DNA of 64,000 bases from Aeoliella sp052161615. Its GTDB lineage: Bacteria; Planctomycetota; Planctomycetia; Pirellulales; Lacipirellulaceae. The notes under the pieces are model-generated. The model made no database searches. It was not told the origin of the DNA and saw only the letters and a list, made by a program, of their open reading frames with translations. Position 1 is the stretch's first letter, and each line of letters starts with the position of its first letter. A program made the position numbers and the translations under genes. Location: positions 1,860,001 through 1,924,000 of the forward strand of contig NZ_CP197417.1 of the NCBI RefSeq assembly GCF_052161615.1. The letters run 5' to 3'. Below are positions 1 to 8,858 of this stretch, piece after piece.

Positions 1-231
1 CACATCGCTACCGGCGGTGTCGGCGTAGTCGTTGGTGCCGACGACGTTGGCGTCGAAACCAAAGATGGGCGATGCTTGCATCAGGTCGAGCGCTTTGCCA
101 CGCGGCATATCGGCAAAGTCACCTGGAATGTCCAGAAGCACGATATCGCCTAGCTCGGCGGCGGCACACCAATGCGCCGTGGTTGCACCAACATTGCCCG
201 CTCCAACGATCGAAATCTTCGCTCGACGCAT
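1..231 (-). CDS. mdh: Malate dehydrogenase, N-terminal part (runs off the window)
   Basis: The first 77 residues are visible and the rest lies beyond the left edge. The product would oxidise malate to oxaloacetate with NAD in the TCA cycle. It opens MRRAKISIVGAGNVGATTAH, the Rossmann glycine-rich loop (GAGNVG, residues 10-15) of the lactate/malate dehydrogenase family. An acidic residue follows the second strand (LLDIP, about residue 35), and then RGKALDLMQASPI, which is typical of the MDH type 3 (LDH-like) group. The ATG at 229-231 is the only sensible start. The gene is divergent from flhA. MDH rather than LDH is inferred from the KALDLMQ pattern; the substrate-specificity loop is not in view. 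Confidence 0.85.
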   Translation of the reverse strand, partial: MRRAKISIVGAGNVGATTAHWCAAAELGDIVLLDIPGDFADMPRGKALDLMQASPIFGFDANVVGTNDYADTAGSDV

Positions 232-515
232 CTTGCCTACCCTCCAACTGCATGAATTCGCGAATCACCGGCTAGCACTGGTTGCACACCGTCTACTGTT
301 GAGTATCTGCGCGATGGCTAAGGGCCGCAAGTAGCCTCCATTTTCGCACGGTCCGTGTGCCACATCCGCCCGGCGACTAGTAGGGCACGGCGGTCGAGTT
401 TGCGGTGAATGCTGCCGATCTGGACAGCCGACGGCGCATCGAGTACCGTCCGCCGCCTGACTCAAACCGGGTTTTTTCATCATTGGTCGGCATTTCAAGC
501 CACGCTGACGTACGC
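232..515. other. Divergent intergenic region between mdh and flhA
   Basis: This 284-base gap must hold the promoters of mdh (minus) and of the flagellar block (plus). The flhA frame stays open back to 405, but the translated stretch there is arginine-rich and unlike any FlhA N-terminus, so I leave it non-coding. I see no convincing sigma-70 or sigma-28 promoter and no hairpin. Confidence 0.4.
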
Positions 516-2603
516 ATGTCCAACGCCACTTCATCCATCTTCGGCTGGCTTCGCCGCGGTCAGGAATTGATCCTGCCGCTGGGCTTCATGGCCAGCGTGC
601 TGGTGATCCTGGTGCCGTTGCCTCCGGAGCTCTTGGACGTACTACTCGCCACGAATATCACCGTGGCGGTGATCATTCTCCTGACGACCATCTACGTTCG
701 CACGCCGCTCGAGTTCAGTATTTTTCCTTCGTTGCTTTTGGCGACGACGCTTGCCCGACTGGTGCTAAACGTCGCTACTACGCGGTTGATTCTCACCCGC
801 GCTGGCACCGACAAACTCGAGGCCGCTGGCAGCGTTATCACGGCATTCGCCGACTTCGTTGCGGGAAATGGCCAGGTGGTCGTTGGTTTGATCATCTTCG
901 TCATCATCGTGATCATCCAGTTTGTGGTGATTACCAAAGGCGCGACGCGCATTAGCGAAGTGGCCGCGCGGTTTGCCTTGGACGGCATGCCTGGCAAGCA
1001 AATGGCGATTGACGCCGATTTGAACGCTGGCATCATCGACGAGAAGGAAGCCCAACGTCGCCGCGAAGAGGTTACGCAGCAGGCCGACTTCTATGGTGCC
1101 ATGGATGGTGCCAGCAAGTTCGTCCGTGGCGATGCAATTGCCGGTATCATTATTACGCTCATCAATATTATGGGCGGCCTCATCATCGGCATGGCCCAGA
1201 TGGGAATGGACCTCGCCGAAGCCGCGTCGCTGTTTACGCGGCTCACCATTGGCGATGGTTTGGTGAGCCAGGTGCCTGCATTCTTAATTTCGTTGGCGGC
1301 TGGTTTGCTCGTCACGCGGAGCACTGCCAAGTCGAACATGCCGCAGCAGTTCATGGATCAACTGTTCTCGCGGCCACAGGCACTCGTCGTGACGGCTGGG
1401 TTTCTGGGTGTGCTGGTCTTCACGAGCCTGCCAGCGGTGCCGCTGGTGACTCTAGGCGCCGCTTGTCTCGGAATGTCGCGATTGCTCACGAATAAAGAGA
1501 AGGCGAAGCGCGTCGAAGACGCCGCGGCCGATAGAACAGCCGCTGCCCCTCCTAAAGAAGAACGTGTCGAAGATTTTCTGGCCGTTGATCCGATGGAGAT
1601 CGAACTTGGCGTGGGGCTGATTCGACTCGCCGACCCCAATCGTGGCGGCGACCTACTCGACCGGGTGGGGCGTGTGCGAAACAACGTGGCGGCCGAGATT
1701 GGTCTAGTGATGCCCAAAGTCCGCATCCGCGACAATATGCGGTTGGAGCAAAACGAGTATCGTATCAAGATCGCCGACATGCCAATCGAACAAGCCACCG
1801 TCGAGCCTGGTCTACTGCTGGCCATCGATTCGGGAATGACCACTGGCGAGGTGGATGGCATACCGACCAAGGATCCCGCGTTCGGCACGGATGCAAAGTG
1901 GATTCAACCAGGATTGCAGGACCAGGCAGAACTTTACGGTTACACAGTGGTCGAGCCTGCCGCCGTGCTTGCGACGCACCTAACTGAAGTCTGTCGTCGT
2001 CACGCGGACGAGATTCTCAATCGCGATGCGACCAAGCACTTGATCGACGAACTCAAGAAGGTTTCGCCGGCGGTGGTCGACGAGTTGATTCCGGGCACGT
2101 TGTCGCTCGCCGAAGTCCAGACGGTATTGCAGATGCTGCTTCGCGAGCAAGTATCGATTCGTCAGCTCGCGTTGATACTCGAGACCCTCGGCGACTACGC
2201 GCAGCGGACCAAGGATCCGGTGCTGCTCACCGAGTACGTCCGGCATCGCCTCGCTCGGCAGATTTGCACACGTTATCGAGATGGCGAGAGCGCGCTGCAC
2301 GTGGTGGCGCTCGATCCTGCTCTCGAGGACCGTGTCCGCGCGGGCTCGGAGCATAACGACCGAGGGCTTTTCATTCGGATGTCGCCGCAAGCAGTGGAGA
2401 CCACTTGCAATCGAATCCGACAGCAGGTTGAGAAGTTGGTGACGGAAAATCACGCGCCGATCGTGTTGGTAAGCCCACAGATTCGTGCGGCACTCAAGCA
2501 GCTCACTGAGAATCACCTGCCTCAACTAGCGGTGCTGAGTTTCAACGAGATTACCCGCGATACCAAAGTGGTGACACACGGTTTGGTCACCGATGCCGTT
2601 TAG
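516..2603 (+). CDS. flhA: Flagellar biosynthesis protein FlhA
   Basis: This is the export-gate subunit of the flagellar type III secretion apparatus in the inner membrane; it gives substrates access to the proton-driven channel. The 695 residues match the usual FlhA length of about 690-700. The first half has about eight hydrophobic segments (from residue 17 onward) and the FHIPEP-family cytoplasmic loop with GDAIAGIIITLINIMGGL. The second half is the soluble FlhA-C domain (DPMEIELGVGLIRL to the C-terminus), which binds chaperone-substrate complexes. I chose the ATG at 516 because the upstream extension to 405 is not FlhA-like. FlhF follows 40 bases downstream in the order common to flhA-flhF-flhG-fliA operons. 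Confidence 0.96.
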   Translation: MSNATSSIFGWLRRGQELILPLGFMASVLVILVPLPPELLDVLLATNITVAVIILLTTIYVRTPLEFSIFPSLLLATTLARLVLNVATTRLILTRAGTDKLEAAGSVITAFADFVAGNGQVVVGLIIFVIIVIIQFVVITKGATRISEVAARFALDGMPGKQMAIDADLNAGIIDEKEAQRRREEVTQQADFYGAMDGASKFVRGDAIAGIIITLINIMGGLIIGMAQMGMDLAEAASLFTRLTIGDGLVSQVPAFLISLAAGLLVTRSTAKSNMPQQFMDQLFSRPQALVVTAGFLGVLVFTSLPAVPLVTLGAACLGMSRLLTNKEKAKRVEDAAADRTAAAPPKEERVEDFLAVDPMEIELGVGLIRLADPNRGGDLLDRVGRVRNNVAAEIGLVMPKVRIRDNMRLEQNEYRIKIADMPIEQATVEPGLLLAIDSGMTTGEVDGIPTKDPAFGTDAKWIQPGLQDQAELYGYTVVEPAAVLATHLTEVCRRHADEILNRDATKHLIDELKKVSPAVVDELIPGTLSLAEVQTVLQMLLREQVSIRQLALILETLGDYAQRTKDPVLLTEYVRHRLARQICTRYRDGESALHVVALDPALEDRVRAGSEHNDRGLFIRMSPQAVETTCNRIRQQVEKLVTENHAPIVLVSPQIRAALKQLTENHLPQLAVLSFNEITRDTKVVTHGLVTDAV

Positions 2604-2643
2604 TATTCTTCAAAGAGTGTTTTAGCAACTGGTTGGGGCTGAC

Positions 2644-3780
2644 ATGGAAGTGAAATCATTCCGCGCGAAGACGATGCAGCAGGCACTCGAACTCGTTCGC
2701 AGCGAGTTTGGTAGTGACGCATCCGTAGTCCATACTCGCGAGGTGAATCGGAGCCTCTTGGGTCGAATGCTCGTCGGCCGACAGGTGGAAGTGGTTGCTA
2801 TGCCGGCGCCCGCTCCGGAACCTGTAGTTGTAGAACGGATCACGGCCGCGGTGCCGTCGTTGCATGAGGAGATCGACTACCGTGCTCGTTATCGTGCGAA
2901 TCTCGACAACGAGCTTGCCGAGCAAATTGGCAGCCTTCGGTCGATGGTTGAGCAACTCTGTGAGGCACGAGCCGACCGCGGTTCGAACGAACTGCCTCGT
3001 GGTATGTTTCAGGCCTACACCGACTTGATCGAGGCCGATGTCGAAGAAGCAACGGCTCGCGAATTGATCGACCAATTGGGTGCGGACGGGCGTGGTGGTG
3101 CTCAGTTCGATTCGGCGGACCGGCTTCGGGAATTGGTGACGCGGCAGATTCAAACTACCGGTCCGATTCGCATTACTCCCGGTGAGAGGCGACTCGTCGC
3201 ACTTGTTGGTCCCACGGGTGTCGGAAAAACAACCACTGTCGCCAAGCTGGCAGCCAACTTTCGCCTTCGCGACAAGCGGCGTGTCGGACTCATAACAGTG
3301 GATACTTACCGCGTGGCTGCGGTTGAGCAACTACGAACTTACGCCGATATCATCGACTTACCCATGGAAGTGGTCGCCACCCCGCGCGAGATGCGCGAGG
3401 CGGTGAGCCGGATGACCGATCTCGATTTGGTGCTACTCGACACGGCCGGCCGTAGTCCACGCGACGAGGTGCAGATTCAGGAACTCAAATCGATGCTCGG
3501 TGAGGCTCGTGCGGACGAGGTGCATTTAGTGCTCTCGAGCACCGCCGCTTCTAGGAGTCTGGTAAAAACTGCTGAGCAATTTGCCCAGGTGGGGGCGACT
3601 TCCCTCTTGCTCACGAAGCTGGACGAGGCCATGAGTCTAGGACATCTGCTAACCTTGTTCCGCAACTGCCCGTTGCCACTCAGCTACCTGACCACCGGGC
3701 AGAATGTACCGGACGATATCGCGGTTGCGTCGGCTGCGTCGCTCGCCGATCAAATGTTTGGTGCCGTGGCCAATTATTAG
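2644..3780 (+). CDS. flhF: Flagellar SRP-type GTPase FlhF
   Basis: FlhF is a GTPase of the SRP/FtsY family that sets the site and number of flagella. The N-terminus (MEVKSFRAKTMQQALELVRSE) is the standard FlhF B-domain opening. A middle segment leads to the NG domain, with the P-loop GPTGVGKTT at residues 189-197, the DTYRVAAVEQL insertion box and DTAGR as the G3 motif. The G4-like TKLD follows near residue 326. Length 378 is normal. The start is the ATG at 2644, with the weak purine stretch GGGG just upstream. It lies between flhA and a gene in the flhG position, so its GTPase is expected to be stimulated by that product. Confidence 0.95.
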   Translation: MEVKSFRAKTMQQALELVRSEFGSDASVVHTREVNRSLLGRMLVGRQVEVVAMPAPAPEPVVVERITAAVPSLHEEIDYRARYRANLDNELAEQIGSLRSMVEQLCEARADRGSNELPRGMFQAYTDLIEADVEEATARELIDQLGADGRGGAQFDSADRLRELVTRQIQTTGPIRITPGERRLVALVGPTGVGKTTTVAKLAANFRLRDKRRVGLITVDTYRVAAVEQLRTYADIIDLPMEVVATPREMREAVSRMTDLDLVLLDTAGRSPRDEVQIQELKSMLGEARADEVHLVLSSTAASRSLVKTAEQFAQVGATSLLLTKLDEAMSLGHLLTLFRNCPLPLSYLTTGQNVPDDIAVASAASLADQMFGAVANY

Positions 3781-3819
3781 TATTCATGCCGTAAGGTGCA
3801 GTCCCACGAGGTCGGTTCG

Positions 3820-4434
3820 ATGGACGATCAAGCCGCGAAACTCAGGCAGTTGGTAAGCGCCGCTCGCTATGCCGCAACCGTGGCTACCGGTCCGCCCTTG
3901 CTGGTCGTGTACTCACCAGCGCGGAGCGATGAGTCGCAACAGTTTGTTCATCGCTTTCGCAACCAATGCGGAGCGCGAGGAATTCGCACCGCCGATGTCC
4001 GATCCGGCAACTCGCTGAGTTCCGCGGTCGACTGGCAAGTCTTCCAAGTCGCCGGCGAGTATCAGAGCGAGGACTTTGATCACTGGCATCGTGCTTCCGT
4101 CCAGATTGTTCTTACGCACTCTGATGACGAATCGGTGGTCGAAACTTACAAGAAGCTCAAAGACGTAGCGCTGCACACGCCGCTACCACCTCTTGAACTC
4201 GTGGTGTTTACAGACGACGACCCACCCACGGCGTTTGTTTCCGCACAGAGATTGTCGCAGACGTGCCAGCGTTTCTTATTAGCGAGTATTGCTGGTATTA
4301 CTTTGATCGATGGTGCCAGCCTGAGCGACGCCGCCGAAGTGTCAGCACTCGTTGAGCGACTTGCAATGATGGCACCGGTAGCAGAACGCAGTCTTAACAA
4401 TCCTATTGCCGCGCACTCGGCTAACGAGCTATAA
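3820..4434 (+). CDS. FlhG-like protein that lacks the ATPase P-loop
   Basis: The gene occupies the flhG slot between flhF and fliA. The protein opens MDDQAAKLRQLV; residues 3-9 match DQAxxLR, the N-terminal helix by which FlhG activates the FlhF GTPase. The body resembles a MinD/FlhG fold: ASVQIVLTHSDDESVVETYK aligns with the family segment ADEVIVVTTPEPTAITDAYA, and the C-terminal part keeps the expected helices. Where the deviant Walker A (GKGGVGKT) should be it reads VVYSPARSDESQQFV, with no lysine-containing P-loop. So ATP-dependent dimerisation and membrane binding are probably lost while FlhF activation may remain (inference). I prefer the ATG at 3820, with GAGG eight bases upstream, over a GTG at 3796. 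Length is 204 residues, shorter than typical FlhG (about 270-300). Confidence 0.7.
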   Translation: MDDQAAKLRQLVSAARYAATVATGPPLLVVYSPARSDESQQFVHRFRNQCGARGIRTADVRSGNSLSSAVDWQVFQVAGEYQSEDFDHWHRASVQIVLTHSDDESVVETYKKLKDVALHTPLPPLELVVFTDDDPPTAFVSAQRLSQTCQRFLLASIAGITLIDGASLSDAAEVSALVERLAMMAPVAERSLNNPIAAHSANEL

Positions 4435-4443
4435 CCCCCGCGC

Positions 4444-4478
4444 GTCACGTTGCAATCCATCGCAACGTGACAACCTTT
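4444..4478 (+). terminator. Rho-independent-type terminator after the flhG-like gene
   Basis: A perfect 10-base-pair stem (GTCACGTTGC at 4444-4453 with GCAACGTGAC at 4462-4471) encloses an 8-base loop. It is followed within five bases by a TTTT run. It begins ten bases after the stop codon of the preceding gene, so flhA-flhF-flhG-like probably forms one transcript. The region from here to 4711 has no recognisable gene; two short open frames there are unlike any protein I know. Confidence 0.65.
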
Positions 4479-4711
4479 TCTCTAGCAATCCCCTTTTCCT
4501 ACGCGTATGACGCTCGTTCTCGACGACTTGTCCGCGCCCGCTTCGTGCACGCACGACCGACACGCATTGCTAGGCAGTTTCGCGAATCTGTCGACAATGC
4601 CTCAAGCCAGAATTCTCCCCATGCCGATAACTTCCGACATAGCCATCCCGCGCTCACAAGCGGCAAAATGGCGAGAGTGGATGAAGTTTAACGGCATCAC
4701 ACGGTGGATTC

Positions 4712-4948
4712 ATGGGTCGAGCTTACGCCGGAGTCCTTGGCTACCTGGCTGCAGCTGTCACCTTGACGCGAGGCGTGATCGCGAGTGGCGGAGTCGAGGG
4801 CACCGTGCTCTCGGCGGTCACGGCGATGGCCATCTTCGCAGTCATTGGCTTTGTACTGGGCAGCATTGCTCAGACCACAGTCGACGGAGCAGTTCGTCAG
4901 CGACTCGAAGCGCAGTTTGAAGCGAATCAATCACCTATGGCGAGTTGA
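4712..4948 (+). CDS. Small two-helix membrane protein between flhG-like gene and fliA
   Basis: The product has 78 residues, with two predicted membrane helices (about residues 5-25 and 33-55) and a polar, charged tail (VRQRLEAQFEANQ). The start ATG has GGTGG five bases before it. I do not recognise a named family. The position directly upstream of fliA in a flagellar block suggests a flagellum-related accessory role, but nothing in the sequence proves it. Confidence 0.6.
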   Translation: MGRAYAGVLGYLAAAVTLTRGVIASGGVEGTVLSAVTAMAIFAVIGFVLGSIAQTTVDGAVRQRLEAQFEANQSPMAS

Positions 4949-5055
4949 CGCCAAGCCTGAACTACATCTACGCATATCCAACTCCCCATCTAATCTAAAA
5001 CTAAGACGTCTCGCGCCACATGATGTGGCGCGCTAGTGGAATCACGGAGGACCGA

Positions 5056-5850
5056 ATGGCCACGACGACTATTGCATCGAAGGAAGAAATTGGCGAGGTT
5101 TGGCTGCAGTACAAAGCCGACCCCGACAATAAGATGCTGCGGAATCGCCTTGTCGAGCAGTACCTGCCCCTGGTGAAGTACAACGGCGAACGCATCTGGT
5201 CGCGTCTTCCCGATGGAGTCGACCTGGACGACCTGATCTCGGCTGGCGTGTTCGGACTGATGGACGCCATCAACGCCTTCGACATGAATCGCGGCGTGAA
5301 GTTCGAGACCTACTGTGTGCCTCGTATTCGCGGTGCCATGCTCGACGAGCTGCGTACCATGGACTGGGTGCCTCGTTTGGTCCGAAGCAAGGCCAGCAAG
5401 CTGAACGAAGCCGTCAAGCAGCTCGAAGCTCGCCTCGGCCGTTCGCCCAACGAGAACGAACTCGCCGATCAGATGGGCATCAACGTCAAGGAGCTCGAGA
5501 AGCTGATCACCGACGCCAACGCGGTGAACCTCGTGAGCCTCAATAAGAAGTGGTACGAGACCGACAGCTACAAGGATGTCCGCGAGATCGACATTCTCGA
5601 AGACAAGAAGGGCGAAGACCCCACCAAGCGGATTCAGAAGTCGGATCTGATGCGCCTTGTCACCAAGGGCCTCAACCGCAACGAGCGGCTCATCATCATC
5701 CTCTACTACTACGAGGAACTGACGATGAAAGAGATCGGTGCCACGCTCGATCTGTCCGAAAGCCGCGTCAGCCAAATGCACAGCGCGATCGTCAATCGCC
5801 TGCAAGGACAGCTTGGCCGCCGCCGCCCCGAGTTCGGCGCGACCGCTTAG
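5056..5850 (+). CDS. fliA: Flagellar RNA polymerase sigma factor FliA (sigma-28, FliA/WhiG family)
   Basis: This alternative sigma factor transcribes late flagellar and chemotaxis genes. Region 2 is LPLVKYNGERIWSRLPDGVD followed by DDLISAGVFGLMDAINAFD and FETYCVPRIRGAMLDELR, diagnostic of the FliA/WhiG family. Region 3 (SPNENELADQMGI) and region 4 with its helix-turn-helix (LTMKEIGATLDLSESRVSQM) complete the protein of 264 residues. The ATG at 5056 is preceded by GGAGG with five-base spacing, so I reject the upstream in-frame ATG at 5020. No anti-sigma factor FlgM is visible in the window. Confidence 0.95.
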   Translation: MATTTIASKEEIGEVWLQYKADPDNKMLRNRLVEQYLPLVKYNGERIWSRLPDGVDLDDLISAGVFGLMDAINAFDMNRGVKFETYCVPRIRGAMLDELRTMDWVPRLVRSKASKLNEAVKQLEARLGRSPNENELADQMGINVKELEKLITDANAVNLVSLNKKWYETDSYKDVREIDILEDKKGEDPTKRIQKSDLMRLVTKGLNRNERLIIILYYYEELTMKEIGATLDLSESRVSQMHSAIVNRLQGQLGRRRPEFGATA

Positions 5851-5878
5851 GGATCGCTCGTCATCGCAAGATCGTTCG

Positions 5879-5903
5879 AAGCCGCGGCCATTGGCCGCGG
5901 CTT
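5879..5903. terminator. Bidirectional hairpin terminator between fliA and purB
   Basis: An 11-base-pair perfect stem (AAGCCGCGGCC with GGCCGCGGCTT) with a three-base loop ATT lies between the convergent ends of fliA and purB. It is followed by TTGTTCGTTT on the plus strand, and the A/T pairs at the base of the stem give short T runs in both directions. Placement and symmetry suit shared termination. Confidence 0.6.
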
Positions 5904-5910
5904 TGTTCGT

Positions 5911-7338
5911 TTACACCCGTAAGTCTTCGGCGTTCGCCCCGGTGCCATACTTCGCACGCAACGGATCGATCAGCTCGGCGATAAAGGCATCGACTTGCTC
6001 CGGTGCCCGGCCGACCAGCGACTGGGCATTCACAGCCGCCGCGATGTCGACTTTCGAAAACGCTTTGTCTTTCTTGAGCCGCTCCAAAAGGTCGTTGGGC
6101 TTGCCTTGTTGCTTCACCACGGCCGCTGCGTCCTGGCTGTGTTGGCGGATCAGCTCGTGGAGTTCCTGACGATCACCACCTGCCGTCACGGCTTGCATCA
6201 GGATGTTCTCGGTGACCATGAACGGCAGCTCTTCATTCAGGTTCTTCGCAATCACCTGTGGGTAAACGACCAGTCCGCTCGCCACGTTGTGGTAGATCGA
6301 CAGAATGGCGTCGATCGCCAAAAACGCTTGCGGGAGTGTTAATCGTCGATTCGCGCTGTCGTCAAGCGTTCGCTCCATCCACTGAGTGGCGTGCGTGTTG
6401 GCACCGCTTGACTCGAGACTCATAGCAAATCTTGCCAGCCCGCAAATGCGCTCCGAACGCATCGGGTTCCGCTTGTAGGCCATGGCCGAGGAGCCGATTT
6501 GTTCCTTTTCGAAAGGCTCTTCAACCTCCTTGCGGTGCGCCAGGATGCGAATGTCGGTTGCCGCCTTGTGGCAACTTGCTGCTATGCCCGACAAGGTGCT
6601 GAGAATCTGATGGTCAACCTTGCGCGGGTACGTTTGGCCGGTGACCGCATAGACATTTTCGAAGCCCATCTTCTCGGCAACGCGGCGTTCGAGCTTCACC
6701 ACCTTTTCGTGGTCGCCATCGAACAGTTCAAGGAAGCTTGCTTGAGTTCCAGTAGTGCCCTTCGTGCTTCGAGCCGCCAGGGTTTCGAGACGGTGGTCGA
6801 CCTCAGCCAGGTCCATCACTAGGTCGTATGCCCACAGCGTTGCACGCTTGCCCATCGTCGTTGGCTGGGCGGGCTGCAGATGCGTGAACCCGAGAGTTGC
6901 AAGGTCGCGGTGCTCGGTAGCGAACTGCGCGAGAGCTTCGATCACCGCCATCAGTCGCCCACGCAGTAGCTCAAGCGACTCGCGGATGAGAATCAGATCG
7001 GTGTTGTCGACCACGTAGTTGCTCGTGGCACCCAGATGGATGACGCCCTTGGCACGCAGGCACTGGTCGCCATACACATGCACGTGGGCCATCACGTCGT
7101 GTCGCAGCCGCTTCTCGTACGCCGCGGCGGCGATAAAGTCGATGTCGTCGACCTTGGCTCGAAGCTCGTCGAGCTGCGCTTCGGCGATTGGCAAACCGAG
7201 TTCCGCCTCGGCTTCGGCAAGCGCGACCCATAGTCGCCGCCAAGTGCTGAACTTCTTCTGATCGCCCCAGATGGCCGCCATCTGCCGCGAGGCGTAGCGA
7301 GAGATCAATGGGTTTTCGTAGTACTCGTGATGATTCAT
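5911..7338 (-). CDS. purB: Adenylosuccinate lyase
   Basis: PurB acts twice in purine synthesis, splitting SAICAR and adenylosuccinate with release of fumarate. The protein has 475 residues with the fumarase/aspartase fold: LGATSNYVVDNTD near residue 105, HLQPAQPTTMGKR near 154, GTTGTQASFLELFDGD near 198, and the superfamily signature loop GSSAMAYKRNPMRSERICGLA. The catalytic serine sits in that loop. The length and the MNHHEYYENPLISRYAS opening fit the mammalian-like long PurB group found in planctomycetes. It is convergent with fliA and sits upstream of no obvious operon partner. Confidence 0.95.
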   Translation of the reverse strand: MNHHEYYENPLISRYASRQMAAIWGDQKKFSTWRRLWVALAEAEAELGLPIAEAQLDELRAKVDDIDFIAAAAYEKRLRHDVMAHVHVYGDQCLRAKGVIHLGATSNYVVDNTDLILIRESLELLRGRLMAVIEALAQFATEHRDLATLGFTHLQPAQPTTMGKRATLWAYDLVMDLAEVDHRLETLAARSTKGTTGTQASFLELFDGDHEKVVKLERRVAEKMGFENVYAVTGQTYPRKVDHQILSTLSGIAASCHKAATDIRILAHRKEVEEPFEKEQIGSSAMAYKRNPMRSERICGLARFAMSLESSGANTHATQWMERTLDDSANRRLTLPQAFLAIDAILSIYHNVASGLVVYPQVIAKNLNEELPFMVTENILMQAVTAGGDRQELHELIRQHSQDAAAVVKQQGKPNDLLERLKKDKAFSKVDIAAAVNAQSLVGRAPEQVDAFIAELIDPLRAKYGTGANAEDLRV

Positions 7339-7399
7339 GGCTTCGTAAGACGGAATTCATTCCGCTAAATGGAGTTCTAAGAACGGAAGTATTTCCGCG

Positions 7400-8803
7400 C
7401 TACATATTGGTCAAGTCGTCTTCACTGCGGCTGCCTACGATGGCATCGAGTGCCGCACCTACGGCCCGCGCCTCGACCGGCGTATGTTGCTTTCGCAAAT
7501 AAACTCGGCAAGCGCGATGGGCAATCGGCAGTTGCTTGAATAACTGGTCGTCGGTCAGCGGATAAACTTTGTCGGTCGAAGGATTGTACTGAAAGTTCTG
7601 CCCCGCGGTGGCCGCCAAGGCATCGGGACGGTAGATATGGCGTGGCAAGTCGATCTGCATTTCCATGTCGCGCATTTCGGCGGGCAGCTTAGCGCGGAGC
7701 GCCTGTTCAAGAATACCCGCGTCGCTGAACACGCTGGCCGCTTCGCTATCCCCCTCGCGAATCGTCTGGTTGCGGTCTTCAATGCAAACCCAGTCCACTT
7801 GCCGTTCCAGCAGTCTCGCCCAGCGATGACCCATCTCCCGTGTCCGATCGTCGTTTGACTTTGGCCATCGCGACACGTCGATCAGCAGCGACCACTCCGT
7901 GAAGTGCAGGTACTCGTCCAGGTGCTCGATGGGGTTGCCCGGAAACAGCAAGTCTCGACTGTCGCGAAACAAATCGCCAAGCGTCTTATCGATTGCGCGG
8001 ACGGTGCGATGGAAGTAGACCGCGCGGAACAACTCGCTCTTGGTCTGCATGAACTTCACCAAGGCGTTCATGCCCTTCTGGTGAATCGTTAGACCTTGCT
8101 TGCTGAAGAAGCTGTAGCGCAGCAATCGATCGAGATCGTACGCGCGATTGCTGTAGCCCGACATGTAGGCGTCGCGAAGCACGAAGTCCATGTTGTCCAC
8201 CGTGTAGAGACCACAGAACAAGCTCCGCAGCATCACCAACCAACGGGGATGCTCATGGGCGTCGTTTGTCTTGGGGCGCTGGATCAACATCGCGACTTGC
8301 AGTGGGTCGAGTTGCTCGCCGTCGTTCATCCGGCTATTGGGGCACTCGCGAATGCCGCGGATCAAGTGCCCAAGTTCGTCGGTAATGATCTTCGCGCCGA
8401 GGATCTCGTGCGTCAGGCCGTAGTTCTTCAGAAAGTGGGCGTCGAAGAAGTGCCCGAATGGCCCATGCCCTACGTCGTGCAGCAGGGCGGATACACGGCT
8501 TAGGCACTCGACGTACCCCCGGCTGGGCACGTCGGGGCAAGTCTCCTCCAGGCTGTCGTACAGCCGGTCAATGACCCGGCTCGCCATGTGCATCGCACCG
8601 ACGATGTGCTGGAAACGGGTGTGCTCGGCCGACGGGTAGACCCACCAGGCGGTTTGGAGCTGATGGATTTGCCGCATCCGCTGCACCCATGGGTGGTCCA
8701 GCAGGGTCCGCTCGGCCACCTCGCCGGCCGGAACCATCGACAAAAAGGGGATGTACCCGTGGATCGGGTCGTGGCACAAACTCTCGCGTTGCAGGTCCTT
8801 CAT
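7400..8803 (-). CDS. HD-domain phosphohydrolase (dGTPase/SAMHD1-like)
   Basis: The 467-residue protein has the metal-binding HD set: AEHTRFQHIVGAMHMA (first His), ALLHDVGHGPFGHFFDA (HD pair with the following His), and a late Asp in YTVDNMDFVLRDAYMSG. This arrangement is that of dNTP triphosphohydrolases and their SAMHD1-like relatives, which cleave dNTPs to nucleosides and triphosphate. Substrate cannot be told from sequence. The start MKDLQRESLCHDPIHGYI at 8803 puts the conserved DPIHG motif close to the N-terminus, as in homologues; the frame extends upstream to 8881 without family resemblance. Confidence 0.85.
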   Translation of the reverse strand: MKDLQRESLCHDPIHGYIPFLSMVPAGEVAERTLLDHPWVQRMRQIHQLQTAWWVYPSAEHTRFQHIVGAMHMASRVIDRLYDSLEETCPDVPSRGYVECLSRVSALLHDVGHGPFGHFFDAHFLKNYGLTHEILGAKIITDELGHLIRGIRECPNSRMNDGEQLDPLQVAMLIQRPKTNDAHEHPRWLVMLRSLFCGLYTVDNMDFVLRDAYMSGYSNRAYDLDRLLRYSFFSKQGLTIHQKGMNALVKFMQTKSELFRAVYFHRTVRAIDKTLGDLFRDSRDLLFPGNPIEHLDEYLHFTEWSLLIDVSRWPKSNDDRTREMGHRWARLLERQVDWVCIEDRNQTIREGDSEAASVFSDAGILEQALRAKLPAEMRDMEMQIDLPRHIYRPDALAATAGQNFQYNPSTDKVYPLTDDQLFKQLPIAHRACRVYLRKQHTPVEARAVGAALDAIVGSRSEDDLTNM

Positions 8804-8858
8804 ACCGCATATTTTGGCCGACGCTTGGGGTAAACAGAAGGGACCGCCCTCCGATTCC

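Noticed and set aside
405..515. Upstream extension of flhA to 405
   Set aside because: The 37 extra residues are arginine-rich and unlike FlhA; the ATG at 516 gives the normal length.
4467..4691. Small plus-strand frames between the terminator and the small membrane protein
   Set aside because: They have no ribosome-binding site or recognisable motif, and two frames compete over the same bases.
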